The notes beneath the pieces were generated by a model. That model searched no databases. It saw only the letters and a list, made by a program, of their open reading frames with translations, and was not told the origin of the DNA. A DNA stretch of 64,000 bases from Modestobacter sp. Leaf380 (GTDB taxonomy: Bacteria > Actinomycetota > Actinomycetes > Mycobacteriales > Geodermatophilaceae), in contig NZ_LMQC01000012.1 in assembly GCF_001424485.1 (NCBI RefSeq), positions 705,012-769,011 on the forward strand, in the 5' to 3' direction. This document shows positions 26,383 to 35,420 of the stretch, in pieces; position 1 is the stretch's first letter, and every line of letters starts with the position of its first letter. The translations under genes were made by a program, and so were the position numbers.

Positions 26383-26654
26383 AGTTCTGGTCACCGTCCG
26401 TGAAGGAGCACGAGGGCTGAGAGCAGCCACCTGGGAGCCTGTCCTGCGAGCGGTCACTCTGGGTAGTACCCGAGCGGGGGATCTCGGGGCGCGGTGTCCC
26501 CCGTACGGGCGCGCGCGGACGCGTCGTCCGTGCCGGATGACGCTGCGTCACGCCGACGGCGTGGGGGCGTACGCACGGACCGGGCGGCGCCGACCGTGAG
26601 GTCGACGCCGCCCGGTCCGGGTGGGTCAGGAGCGGGGTGCCCGCCGGGCGCCGG
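26383..26654. other. intergenic region between the two giant genes
   Basis: 272 bp. It contains the terminator hairpin of giant gene 2 (26577-26618). The remaining 26383-26570 must hold the promoter of giant gene 1, if it has its own, but I see no convincing -10/-35 pair. No small gene is supported. Confidence 0.5.
26577..26618 (-). terminator. long GC hairpin after giant protein 2
   Basis: GGACCGGGCGGCG pairs perfectly with CGCCGCCCGGTCC (13 bp), and inside it CGACC-GTGA-GGTCG adds five more pairs after one mismatch. It lies 37 bp beyond the stop of the 1905-residue gene, the expected place for its terminator, so giant gene 1 likely has its own promoter. Confidence 0.75.
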
Positions 26655-29600
26655 TCAGGGCACGTCGGTGACGGTCAGGGCCCCGAACCGGGCCACGGTC
26701 CCGCTGGTGGCCGAGCCGGACAGGTACGCCGTGAGGGCCACCCCGCCGGGGGCCTGCAGGCTCGCGGTCGTGTCGGTCCGGGTGAGCGTCGGCGTGGTCG
26801 GGGCCGAGGCCCCCTCGGCCCAGACGGAACCGCTGACGGTCGTCGTCCCGGTGCCGGTCACGGTGAGGGCGACCTGGAGCACCTGCCCGGCGGTGTAGCG
26901 GGTCGGGAGGGTGACCTCGTTGCCGAGGACCACCTCCGTGGCCGAACCCGACAGGCGCGTGACGGCGACGCCGACAGCTCCGTTGGACTGGAACCGCAGC
27001 CGCAGGCGGTACTCCTGGTTGAGCCCCACCCGGCGTCCGGTCACGTAGACCGTGGTGCCGCCCCCGGTGACCGCACCCGACAGGCTGACCGTCGTGCGAA
27101 GGTCCACCGCGGAGGACGAGACGCCCGCCAGGAAGGCCCCGGTCTGGTTCGTCGGGCTGGTCAGCGCGAGCTGGGCCGTCCCCGGGGTGACCGACAGGCG
27201 GGCCGCCCCGAAGCTCGGGGTCCAGGCGCCGCCGGTGTCGGCGGTGCCCAGTGCGCCCGTGACGGTGCGCCCGAAGGCGTCCGCTGCGCGCACCGTCGGC
27301 GAGGCCGGCGCCACGGTCACCGACCGGGTGGTCGAGGCGGTGGCGCCCCGGTCGTCGGTGACGGTGAGGGTCACCGTGTAGGTGCCCGGCGTCGCGTAGG
27401 TGTGCGTCGCCGTCGCCCCGGTGGTCGACTGCCCGTCCCCGAAGGTCCAGGACCACGCGGCCACGGTGCCGTCCGCGTCGACCGAGGCCCGGCCGTCCAC
27501 GGAGACCGTGAGGGCGGAACCGGACACGGTCATGCCCGCCGTCGGCGCCTGGTTGGGCGGGTCGGTGGCGACCACGTCACGCGTGGTCGTCGCCGTCGCG
27601 CCGGCGTCGTCGGTGACCGTGAGGGTCACGGTGCGGGTGCCGGCGGTCGCGTAGGTGTGCGACGCCGTGGCCCCGGTGGCGGTCGCGCCGTCCCCGAAGG
27701 CCCAGGCCCAGGAGACGATGCGGCCGTCCGCGTCGGTCGAGGACCGGCCGTCGACGCTGACCGAGCGGTCGGTCACGGTGGCCGAGGCCACCGCCGTCGG
27801 CGGGGTGTTCGCCGGCGGGGCCGGCGCGACGGTCACCGAGGTGGTCGTCGAGCTGGTCGCCCCCTCGTCGTCGGTCACCGTCAGGCCCACGGTGTAGGTG
27901 CCCGCGGCCGTGTAGGTGTGCGAGGTGGTCTCCCCGGTACCGGTGCCGCCGTCCCCGAAGGCCCAGGCCCAGGAGGCGATGGTGCCGTCGGCATCGGCGG
28001 AGCCCCGGCCGTCGGCGGCGACGACCAGGTCGGTCGCCGTCACCCGGGCCAGCGCCGTCGGCGCCTGGTTGGGCGCGGCCACCGTGACGCTGCGGGTGGT
28101 GGAGGCGGTGCCGCCGTCGTCGTCGGTCACGGTCAGCCGGACGACGTAGGTCCCGTCACCGGCGTAGGTGTGGGCGGCCGAGACGCCGGACCCCGAGGAC
28201 CCGTCACCGAACTCCCAGGTCCACGACACGACCGAGCCGTCGGGGTCGGTCGACCCACTGGCGTCGGCGACCGTGTCCAGACCCGTGGCGGTCACCGTGG
28301 CCGACGCCGTCGGCAGCTGGTTGGGCGGCGGGAGGACGGTGGTCACCGTCTGGGTCGTGCTGCTCTCCTGGCCCTTGGCGTCGGTGACGGTCAGCGTGAC
28401 CACGTGGTCCCCGGCGGTCGGGTACCGGTGGGTGACCGGGGTGCCGGTCGCCGTGCTGCCGTCGCCGAAGTCCCAGCTGTACGCCGCGACCGGCCCCTCG
28501 ACGTCGGAGGACGTCGAGGCGTCGAAGGTGGCGCTGAGACCGTCCACGGTGGAGGTGAAGCGGGCCACCGGGGTGGCGTCGGGGCCCAGGCCCGAGGCGG
28601 TGAAGTGCGCGGCCACCTCGGCGGCGGCGAGCTGCCGGTCGTAGACGGCGACCTCGTCGATCGTCGCGGCGACGTAGGGGTCACCGGACCAGCTGTTGTC
28701 CCCGCCGACCCGCCAGTACCCGGTGTAGACCTGCGACTCCGTGTTCGTCGAGGACCCCACGAGGGCGCCGTCGACGTAGAGCCGCATGCCCTCGGCACCG
28801 ATGGAGGCGGTGACCTGGTGCCACGTGCCGTCGTTGTAGGCCGCCGGGCTGGTGACCGTGTTCAGGTTCCCGTTGTAGGTGCCGAAGGTCAGCTGCCCGG
28901 AGGGCTCGAGGTAGACGTGCCGGTCGTAGCCGCCGCTGCGGCCGGACTGCTGGGTGCCGAAGCCGATCAGCTTGCCGCCCCGCGTCGTGGTGGAGGAGAA
29001 CCACAGCTCGGTGGTGAAGACGGTCGGGTTGGTGACCGCCGTGCGGGAGTACAGGCCGTCGTCGACACCGTCGAAGGTCACCGCGGTGTTGGCCGTGGTG
29101 CCCGCCAGCTGCGGGCCGGCGACGGCCAGGGTCGGGTCGCCGGTGTACGTGCCGCGGCCACCGGCCGGGCCCGCAGCGGCGGCCGAGGAGCCCGACGCCT
29201 CGTCCATCCGCCAGAACAGCGACGGGGCCGAGTCGTAGACGGCGGCACCGTAGGCGTCCGCCGGACGGGTCGGGGTGGTGGAGGCCTGGGCCGCGGCGGT
29301 CCAGTGCGCGGCGACCTGCTGCGCGGTCAGGGCACGGTCGTACACGGCGGCCTCGTCGAGCAGGCCGTCGAAGGCCGCGGTGTTCGCGCCGCCCCAGATG
29401 TTGTCCGAGCCCAGCCGCCAGTAGCCGTCGTAGCCGGCGACCGAGGTGTTGCCGTTGGTCTGCACCAGCGCGCCGTCGACGTAGAGCGCCATGCCGGTGG
29501 ACCCGAAGGTCGCCACGACGTGGTGCCAGTCGCCGTCGTTGTAGGCGCGCGGCGTGTCGATCACGGCCTCACCCGGCGCCCAGACGCCGAACCGCAGGCG

Positions 29601-32372
29601 GCCGTCGGCGAACATGTAGACGAACCGGTCGTAGTTGTTGCTCCAGGCGTCCTGGGTGCTGCCGAACCCGATGAGCCGCCCGCCGTTGCTCGAGGTGGTG
29701 TTGAACCAGGTCTCAGCGGTGAAGGTGGTCGGGTCGTCGGTGCGCTGGGAGGACACGACGTAGCCGCCGCGACCGTCCAGGTCGATGGCCCGCGAGTCGG
29801 TGCCGGGCAGGGTCACGCCGGACTGGGCCCGGGAGACCTCGCCGGTGTAGGTGCCGACGGCACCGGAGCCGGAGGCGTCGACCGCGCTGGTGGCGTTCGC
29901 CGCGTCGTCCAGGCGCCAGTACGTCGTGGGCTCGTCCGCTGCCACGGCGGCGCCGTAGACGTCGGTCGGGGCCGGGGTGCTGCTCAGCGTGCGGCCCGAG
30001 GCCGTGTAGTGGGCACGCACCTGGGCGGTGCCCAGCGCGGTCGGGTAGAAGGCGGCCTGCGACAGCTGGCCGCTGAACTCAGCGGGCACGCCCCAGCCAC
30101 CGAGGTTGCCGGTGCCGAACTGCAGCCAGCCGCGGTAGTCCTGGCCGGCCGTGACCCGCCGGTCGGAGCCGACCTTGACGCCGTCGACGTAGAGGACCTG
30201 CCCCTGGTCCGACATCGTCGCCACCGCGTGGTGCCACTGCCCGTCGTTCACCGGGCGGGAGGTGGTGAGGGTCTCGATCGCACCGGTGTAGACGCCGAAG
30301 ACGAGCTTGCCGCTGCCGTCGAGGAAGAGGTGGCGGTCGTAGGCGGAGTTGCCGCCGGTCGTGGAGTTGCCGAAGCCGGCCAGGCGGCCGGTCGTGGCCG
30401 TCGTGGAGAACCAGAGCTCGACGCTGAAGGTGTCCGGGACCTTCGTGGCGGCGCCGGTGGCACCGACGGTGCCCCGGGCCGCGGCGGTGCCGTCACCGGA
30501 CAGCGAGGTGGTGCCCAGCGCGGAACCCGGCGCCGGGGTGAGCCCACCGGCCGAGACGACGTCGGACATGCCCACGTAGTCGTAGCTGGTGGCACCGGTC
30601 TGTGCGTCCAGCGGCCAGTAGCCGGTGGCGCCGTCGGACAGCACCGTCTGCGCGTAGGGGGACAGGGCGGCCGACGAGGCGCGCACGGTGACGCTGCCCC
30701 GGGTGGCCGTGTTCCCGGCCGGGTCGGTGACCGTCACGCGGTACGTGTAGCTGGTGCCGGCGACGACGGCGCGGTCGACGAAGCCCATGGTCGGGCGGTT
30801 CCACCAGCTGGAGCTGCCGGTCGTCTCGAAGACGGGCGTGGTGGGCTTGTCCGCGCGGACGACCTTGTAGCTGAGGTTGGCGTTGTCGTTGTCGTAGGCG
30901 GCGGTCCAGGTGACCCGGACCGAGCCCGCGGCAACGGACACCGCGGTGGGGGTGATGCCGACGTCGGAGACGGGGCCGACCTTGTTGGGGGCGGCGTTGG
31001 GCATCGCGAAGCGGACGAGGCCCTGCTGGGCGGTGCCACCGGCGCGGGTGAACTCACCGCCGTAGAGCAGGTAGTCCCCGGAGGCCGCGACGTCCCAGCC
31101 GGCCTGGTAGGAGCCGCTGACCGAGCCGACGTTCAGGTCGGGGTACCAGTGCAGCAGCGAGGAGGAGGGCTGACCGTAGAAGGAGCCCCAGGTGTTGGTG
31201 CCCTGGGCGGCCAGGTCGACGGCGACGGCGAACTTGCTGACCCGCGGGTCCTGCTCGGGGTAGCCGCCGATGGACTCGCAGACGTGCGGGTGCCCGGCCA
31301 GGTACAGCGCGCCGCGGAACGCGACGCTGGCGTAGGTGTCGCCGTGGCAGTCGTTGACCCAGACCAGGTTGCCGCCGTCGGCGGTGGCCGCGAAGGAGCC
31401 CTCGAGGTTGCCGGGGCCGTAGTAGTCGTAGCCGGTGCCGTAGACGGTGGTGCCGTCGGTGGACAGGCTGTAGACCGCGGAGTTGACGCCCTGGTTGGTG
31501 ATCTGGGTGCCCATCGCGAAGGCCCGGCTCGCGCCGGTGGTCGCGTCGAGGGCGCCGACGCCCGAGGCCGGGTTGCCGTTCAACGTGTAGAAGTGGCCCG
31601 AGACGACGACCTGGCTCCCACCGTTGGTGACCACGAGGGACTTGACCTCGTTGCTGGTCTGGGCGTTGCGGGTCGGGTTGTCGGGCAGGCTGTTGCCCGA
31701 CGTCGGGCCGACCCCGGGCACGGGGGCCCAGGGCAGCAGCGCACCCGCCGTGGTGACGGCGGCCAGCCGGCTGCGGCTGACCCCGCCCACGGCGGAGACG
31801 GTGCCGCCGAGGTAGACCGTGGACGCCGTCGCCCCGATGGCCTTGACCACGCCGGAGACGCTGGGCGCGAAGGCGGTCAGCGCGCCGGTGGCGGTGTCGA
31901 AGGCGGCGATCCGGTTGCGGGTGGCCGTGCCGACCCGGGTGAACTCGCCGCCGACGTAGAGGGTCTTGCCGTCGGGGCTGGTGGCCAGGCTCCAGGCCTG
32001 CGCGTTCAGGTTGGGGTTGAACGAGCCGATGAGCACACCGGTCGTCAGGTCGTAGGCCAGCAGGTTGTTGCGCGAGACCTCGTTGGTCCCCGCGGCAGCG
32101 CCTGCCGGGCGGGCAGTGCTGAAGCGGCCGGCGACGTAGACGGTGTTCCCGACCACGGCCTGGTCCCAGACGACGCCGTTGATCTGCGCGGTCGGCAGCG
32201 CGTCCGCGGTCACCGTCGTCGGCGGGGTCTTCCCCGTCGTCGCGTCGGCGACCGGCGCGGAGTCGGCCCGGGCGGGCGGCGCACCACCGGCGAGGACGCC
32301 GACGGAGAGCGCCACGGCCAGGAAGCCCGCGGCGGCGGCGCGGAGTGCGCCGGGGAGTGCAGTGGTGCGCAT
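26655..32372 (-). CDS. giant secreted protein 2: beta-propeller, three LamG, five PKD, C-terminal domain
   Basis: 1905 residues from ATG 32372 (AGAGACCC just upstream); a signal peptide of about 36 residues ends PPARA. Residues about 40-500 are the same propeller-like domain as in giant protein 1 (VYVAGRF, LYVGGEF), with AGHPHVC conserved. An FN3-like part and three LamG-like domains (about 610-820, 830-1050, 1055-1265; each with YNDG or NDGQ then WH) follow. Five PKD domains (about 1270-1735) carry WDFGDG, WEFGDG or WAFGDG cores. The last 165 residues match the C-terminal domain of the paralogue. No sortase motif or C-terminal helix is visible, so it is probably secreted and bound non-covalently to surface glycan. 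Confidence 0.87.
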   Translation of the reverse strand: MRTTALPGALRAAAAGFLAVALSVGVLAGGAPPARADSAPVADATTGKTPPTTVTADALPTAQINGVVWDQAVVGNTVYVAGRFSTARPAGAAAGTNEVSRNNLLAYDLTTGVLIGSFNPNLNAQAWSLATSPDGKTLYVGGEFTRVGTATRNRIAAFDTATGALTAFAPSVSGVVKAIGATASTVYLGGTVSAVGGVSRSRLAAVTTAGALLPWAPVPGVGPTSGNSLPDNPTRNAQTSNEVKSLVVTNGGSQVVVSGHFYTLNGNPASGVGALDATTGASRAFAMGTQITNQGVNSAVYSLSTDGTTVYGTGYDYYGPGNLEGSFAATADGGNLVWVNDCHGDTYASVAFRGALYLAGHPHVCESIGGYPEQDPRVSKFAVAVDLAAQGTNTWGSFYGQPSSSLLHWYPDLNVGSVSGSYQAGWDVAASGDYLLYGGEFTRAGGTAQQGLVRFAMPNAAPNKVGPVSDVGITPTAVSVAAGSVRVTWTAAYDNDNANLSYKVVRADKPTTPVFETTGSSSWWNRPTMGFVDRAVVAGTSYTYRVTVTDPAGNTATRGSVTVRASSAALSPYAQTVLSDGATGYWPLDAQTGATSYDYVGMSDVVSAGGLTPAPGSALGTTSLSGDGTAAARGTVGATGAATKVPDTFSVELWFSTTATTGRLAGFGNSTTGGNSAYDRHLFLDGSGKLVFGVYTGAIETLTTSRPVNDGQWHHAVATMSDQGQVLYVDGVKVGSDRRVTAGQDYRGWLQFGTGNLGGWGVPAEFSGQLSQAAFYPTALGTAQVRAHYTASGRTLSSTPAPTDVYGAAVAADEPTTYWRLDDAANATSAVDASGSGAVGTYTGEVSRAQSGVTLPGTDSRAIDLDGRGGYVVSSQRTDDPTTFTAETWFNTTSSNGGRLIGFGSTQDAWSNNYDRFVYMFADGRLRFGVWAPGEAVIDTPRAYNDGDWHHVVATFGSTGMALYVDGALVQTNGNTSVAGYDGYWRLGSDNIWGGANTAAFDGLLDEAAVYDRALTAQQVAAHWTAAAQASTTPTRPADAYGAAVYDSAPSLFWRMDEASGSSAAAAGPAGGRGTYTGDPTLAVAGPQLAGTTANTAVTFDGVDDGLYSRTAVTNPTVFTTELWFSSTTTRGGKLIGFGTQQSGRSGGYDRHVYLEPSGQLTFGTYNGNLNTVTSPAAYNDGTWHQVTASIGAEGMRLYVDGALVGSSTNTESQVYTGYWRVGGDNSWSGDPYVAATIDEVAVYDRQLAAAEVAAHFTASGLGPDATPVARFTSTVDGLSATFDASTSSDVEGPVAAYSWDFGDGSTATGTPVTHRYPTAGDHVVTLTVTDAKGQESSTTQTVTTVLPPPNQLPTASATVTATGLDTVADASGSTDPDGSVVSWTWEFGDGSSGSGVSAAHTYAGDGTYVVRLTVTDDDGGTASTTRSVTVAAPNQAPTALARVTATDLVVAADGRGSADADGTIASWAWAFGDGGTGTGETTSHTYTAAGTYTVGLTVTDDEGATSSTTTSVTVAPAPPANTPPTAVASATVTDRSVSVDGRSSTDADGRIVSWAWAFGDGATATGATASHTYATAGTRTVTLTVTDDAGATATTTRDVVATDPPNQAPTAGMTVSGSALTVSVDGRASVDADGTVAAWSWTFGDGQSTTGATATHTYATPGTYTVTLTVTDDRGATASTTRSVTVAPASPTVRAADAFGRTVTGALGTADTGGAWTPSFGAARLSVTPGTAQLALTSPTNQTGAFLAGVSSSAVDLRTTVSLSGAVTGGGTTVYVTGRRVGLNQEYRLRLRFQSNGAVGVAVTRLSGSATEVVLGNEVTLPTRYTAGQVLQVALTVTGTGTTTVSGSVWAEGASAPTTPTLTRTDTTASLQAPGGVALTAYLSGSATSGTVARFGALTVTDVP

Positions 32373-32614
32373 GGGTCTCTCGATCTCGCTGGCCGGCAAG
32401 CCCCAGGGCGCCCGGCATCGGGTCATGACTGTGCGTGGTGTACGAGCCCGACACCAGGGGTAGCTGGCCCTCGATCGGGTGAACCGCCCTCAGCGGTTCC
32501 GTTCGAGCGACGATCCGTCGCTCAGCGTGATCACACGGTGGCTCTCACGGTAGGGCGCCGTGACGAACTCGCTGGTGTGAGCTGTGCACACGGTGACGCT
32601 CAGCTCTCACGCCC
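32373..32614. other. upstream region of giant protein 2
   Basis: 242 bp with no gene. It holds the octamer GTGATCAC (32527-32534) in GCGTGATCAC. The same decamer occurs at 59697-59706 upstream of the third sugar transferase. A GAGCT...AGCTC interrupted dyad at about 32578-32605 is also present. A promoter for the minus-strand giant gene must lie here, but I cannot place a clear -10 box. Confidence 0.4.
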
Positions 32615-33253
32615 TCAGCCGACGGCACCCCGGAACACCAGGTAGGGCGCTCCCGCCTGGTAGCCGACCTGGACCGTGACGTCGTCCCGGTCGTCCTCGG
32701 GGACGTAGAACACGTAACTCCCCGTGACTGTCGCTCCGGGGTCGACCGTGCCGGCGAGCGGGGCGGCCTGGGAGTCGTCCAGCAGCGTGGCCGGGGCCAG
32801 GTCCGACCCGGTGTAGGCCTCGACCACGGCGGCGTCGAAGGACACCGGCGCCGCGGTCCCGTTGGTCAGCTCCACGGTCACCAGCAGCGCGGGGCCGTCG
32901 ATGTTGCCGATGCCCTCGCCGTCGCCCTGCACGGCCTCCACCGAGACCAACCGGCCGGTGACCCCGTCGCCGACGGCGGCCGGGTCACCCAGCCCGACGG
33001 CGGTGAGGGCCGGGGGCAGGTCGGTCGCCTCGGCCGTCGGGCCCGAGGGCTCCGGCGTCGGCGGGTTCGTGGGCGGCGGCTCGGGGCTCGAGGACACCGA
33101 GAACGACGAGGTCGGAGCCGCCGACCCGGTCTCGTCCCCGCCACCGAGCGAGGTGAGCAGCACGGCGAGGGCCGCCAGGACGACGACCGTCCCGGCCGCG
33201 CCCAGGACCAACAGCCGGCGGGAGGGACGGCGCGGGGCCGCGGGCGAGCTCAT
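32615..33253 (-). CDS. membrane-anchored DUF4352-like protein
   Basis: 212 residues from ATG 33253, which overlaps the upstream stop (ATGA). A basic N-terminus and one hydrophobic helix (LLVLGAAGTVVVLAALAVLL, about 13-32) act as signal anchor. A Ser/Pro/Thr linker spans about 40-80. The outer domain (about 85-212; GDGVTGRLVSVEAVQG, LLVTVELTNGTAAPV, ATVTGSYVFYVPED) has the beta-sandwich pattern of DUF4352/Telomere-protein-2-like lipoproteins. Function unknown; it is the third gene of an operon with a glycosyltransferase and a CDP-alcohol phosphotransferase, so it may be an extracytoplasmic factor for the same polymer. Confidence 0.8.
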   Translation of the reverse strand: MSSPAAPRRPSRRLLVLGAAGTVVVLAALAVLLTSLGGGDETGSAAPTSSFSVSSSPEPPPTNPPTPEPSGPTAEATDLPPALTAVGLGDPAAVGDGVTGRLVSVEAVQGDGEGIGNIDGPALLVTVELTNGTAAPVSFDAAVVEAYTGSDLAPATLLDDSQAAPLAGTVDPGATVTGSYVFYVPEDDRDDVTVQVGYQAGAPYLVFRGAVG

Positions 33254-34035
33254 GTAGACGTCCTGTCCCGACGGCCGAGGGCCGCCATCTCGTTGCGCCA
33301 CCGGGGTAGCGCGAGCAGCAGGTACCCGGTGGTGCCGAGTGCCAGGAGCCCGTAGGCCCCCAGGAAGAGCGGGGTGGCGCCGAGCAGCACGAACACCAGG
33401 CACAGCACGCCGTAGTCGGTGGGCGCGACGAGCAGCGAGCGCAGCACGCTGGGCCGCTCGCCGGTACCGGCACGGGCAGCGCGGGTCTTGGCCCCGTGCT
33501 GGGCCCGCAGCGCCTCGTTGAGCAGGGTCAGCGAGAAGTGCGTGACGGCGACGACGGCGAAACCGAGCGGCACCAGGAGCCAGGCCGGGTCCAGCGAGCC
33601 GGTCCGGTAGAGCCCGATCAGCACGCACAAGTGGACGGCGACCACCTTGGCCGAGTCGACGGCGTGGTCCAGCCACTCCCCCGCCGGTGAGCCACCGCCG
33701 CGCAGCCGGGCCAGCTGGCCGTCCGCGGAGTCCAGGGCGTACCCCAGGACGAGGAGGGCGGCGACCAGCACACCGGTCGCCCAGTCGTGCGGTGCCAGAG
33801 CGACGACGGCGAGCCCGGCAGCGGTGCAGACCGCGCTCAGCCCGGTGACGGCGTCAGGGGTGAGGCCCCGGTGGAAGGCCACCGCGGCCAGGACCCGGCC
33901 GAAGGGCCGGTTCACGAAGCGGGAGTACGCCGGGGCACCCTGGGCGCCCTTCTGGGCGCCGGCCAGGCGGCGGACGGTGTCGGCCACGCTCTCCCCGGCG
34001 GCCGGACGGGCCGGCGCCGGTGCGGTCGCGGTCAC
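33250..34035 (-). CDS. CDP-alcohol phosphotransferase
   Basis: 261-residue integral membrane enzyme with the complete CDP-alcohol phosphatidyltransferase motif, written D-S-A-D-G-Q-L-A-R, eight residues, G-E-W-L-D-H-A-V-D. It would transfer a phospho-alcohol from a CDP-alcohol to an acceptor hydroxyl with loss of CMP. It has about six hydrophobic segments and an N-terminal extension of some 40 residues (RFVNRPFGRVLAAVAFHRG before the first helix), as in archaetidyl/inositol-phosphate synthase relatives. GTG 34035 overlaps the upstream stop by 4 bp. Context with a glycosyltransferase suggests a polyol-phosphate decoration or a special lipid. Standard phospholipid synthesis is possible too. Confidence 0.88.
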   Translation of the reverse strand: MTATAPAPARPAAGESVADTVRRLAGAQKGAQGAPAYSRFVNRPFGRVLAAVAFHRGLTPDAVTGLSAVCTAAGLAVVALAPHDWATGVLVAALLVLGYALDSADGQLARLRGGGSPAGEWLDHAVDSAKVVAVHLCVLIGLYRTGSLDPAWLLVPLGFAVVAVTHFSLTLLNEALRAQHGAKTRAARAGTGERPSVLRSLLVAPTDYGVLCLVFVLLGATPLFLGAYGLLALGTTGYLLLALPRWRNEMAALGRRDRTST

Positions 34036-35246
34036 GCGACCACCCGCAGTCCCGGGCGCTCGACCGGGGTCACGGGCGCGGTCGACGTCGGCGCGACGTC
34101 GGGGCCGGGCGCCGTGGGGTGGCCCCGACGACGGCCACGCGGGCGGCGCGCCGGGCTGGCGGTGGTCAGCCGGACGGCCAGCTGCTCGTAGGCGGCGGCG
34201 ACGTCGTCCCAGTCGTAGGAGGCGGCCCGCTCCCGGGCGAGGACGCCGCGGCGACGGGCGTGCTCCGGGTCGGCCTCGGTCCGCTCGACCAGGGCCGGCA
34301 CGTCCTGCGCACCGAGGAAGTAGCGACCGGCCGTGCCGAGCACCTCGCGGTTGAAGGAGACGTCGTGGGCCAGCACCGTGGCGCCGGCCCCGATCGCCCG
34401 CAGCAGCGAGGGGTTGGTGCCCCCGACCGAGTGGCCGTGCAGGTAGGAGGTGGCGTGCCGGTACAGGGTGTCGAGCAGGTCCTGGTCCCAGACGCCCCCG
34501 AGGAACCGGACGCGCTCGTCACCGAGCGAGTGGACCAGCGCGGTGTACTCGTCGGCGTAGGGGGCCGAGCCCACCACGACCAGGGGCTGGGTCGCCGAGC
34601 TGGCGGTGTAGCCCTCGACGATCTCGGCGACGTGGTTCTCCGGCTCGAACCGGGCCACGACCAGGTGGTAGCCGCGCTCGGTGAGGTCGAGCTCGGCCAG
34701 TCGGCCGGCCGGGGGGTCGATGACCGGCGCCCCGTAGGTGATCAGGTCGGTCGAGGCGCCGAACTCCTGGGTGTAGTAGTCGGCGATGCCCTGGGCGTCG
34801 GCGATGAGCGCGTCGGACCAGCGCACGGCGAGCGCCTCGGCCGCGCGGTAGTACCGCCGGCCGGCCCCGCTCCACTTCGTCCGCTTCCACTCCAGGCCGT
34901 CCACGTGCGTCGCGACCGGCACCCGGGCTGCGCGGATGACCGGCAGCAGCGGGGCATTGGCCGCGTTGAACACGAACGCGGCGTCGGGACGGTGGGCCAC
35001 CAGGTGGCCGACCGACAGCGCCGTGTGCGAGAGCGTCTCCAGGGCGCGCTTGCGTGCCGCGGGCAGGTGCACGAGCTGCATGCCCAGGTGCGTGTCCGGC
35101 GGCGCGGACGCCCCCGGGGTGGTCCGGCAGTAGACGACCACCTCGTGCCCGCGCTCGACGAGCCTGCGCCCGACCTCTTCCACGCAGGTCTCGAATCCTC
35201 CGTACGCCGCGGGCACACCACGGGTCCCCACCAGTGCGATGCGCAC
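34032..35246 (-). CDS. DUF1972 family glycosyltransferase
   Basis: 404 residues. The GTG at 35246 has GAGGAGG 6 nt upstream and gives the standard beginning VRIALVGTRGVPAAYGGFET, the DUF1972 hallmark. The N-terminal domain (about 1-170) has THVDGLEWKRTKWS. The C-terminal GT-B half has VVARFEPENHVAEIVEG and GHSVGGTNPSLLRAIGAGA for donor binding. Characterised members include rhamnosyl- and other deoxyhexosyltransferases in capsule and S-layer glycan pathways. Donor unknown here. The basic/Pro-rich tail (about 365-404) is extra. First gene of a three-gene overlapping operon. Confidence 0.9.
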   Translation of the reverse strand: MRIALVGTRGVPAAYGGFETCVEEVGRRLVERGHEVVVYCRTTPGASAPPDTHLGMQLVHLPAARKRALETLSHTALSVGHLVAHRPDAAFVFNAANAPLLPVIRAARVPVATHVDGLEWKRTKWSGAGRRYYRAAEALAVRWSDALIADAQGIADYYTQEFGASTDLITYGAPVIDPPAGRLAELDLTERGYHLVVARFEPENHVAEIVEGYTASSATQPLVVVGSAPYADEYTALVHSLGDERVRFLGGVWDQDLLDTLYRHATSYLHGHSVGGTNPSLLRAIGAGATVLAHDVSFNREVLGTAGRYFLGAQDVPALVERTEADPEHARRRGVLARERAASYDWDDVAAAYEQLAVRLTTASPARRPRGRRRGHPTAPGPDVAPTSTAPVTPVERPGLRVVA

Positions 35247-35420
35247 CGCACACCTCCTCGTTTCGTCTGGGTCGTCTTCGGTCATCGTGCGGGCGCTCTG
35301 GAGCTGGAGTGCCAGGTCGGGCCGTGCTCGTCACCCGGTCGGGCTAGACCACGGCGCCCGGTCGAGCTGCAGGTCAGCCCAGGATCGGCGCGGGTTCGCC
35401 GCCGGTCCGCGGGTGTCGGG

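Noticed and set aside
22360-32645. Very long plus-strand open frames opposite the giant protein genes
   Set aside because: They are Gly/Arg/Ala/Val-rich complements of high-GC minus-strand codons. The minus-strand reading has signal peptides and recognisable LamG and PKD domains.
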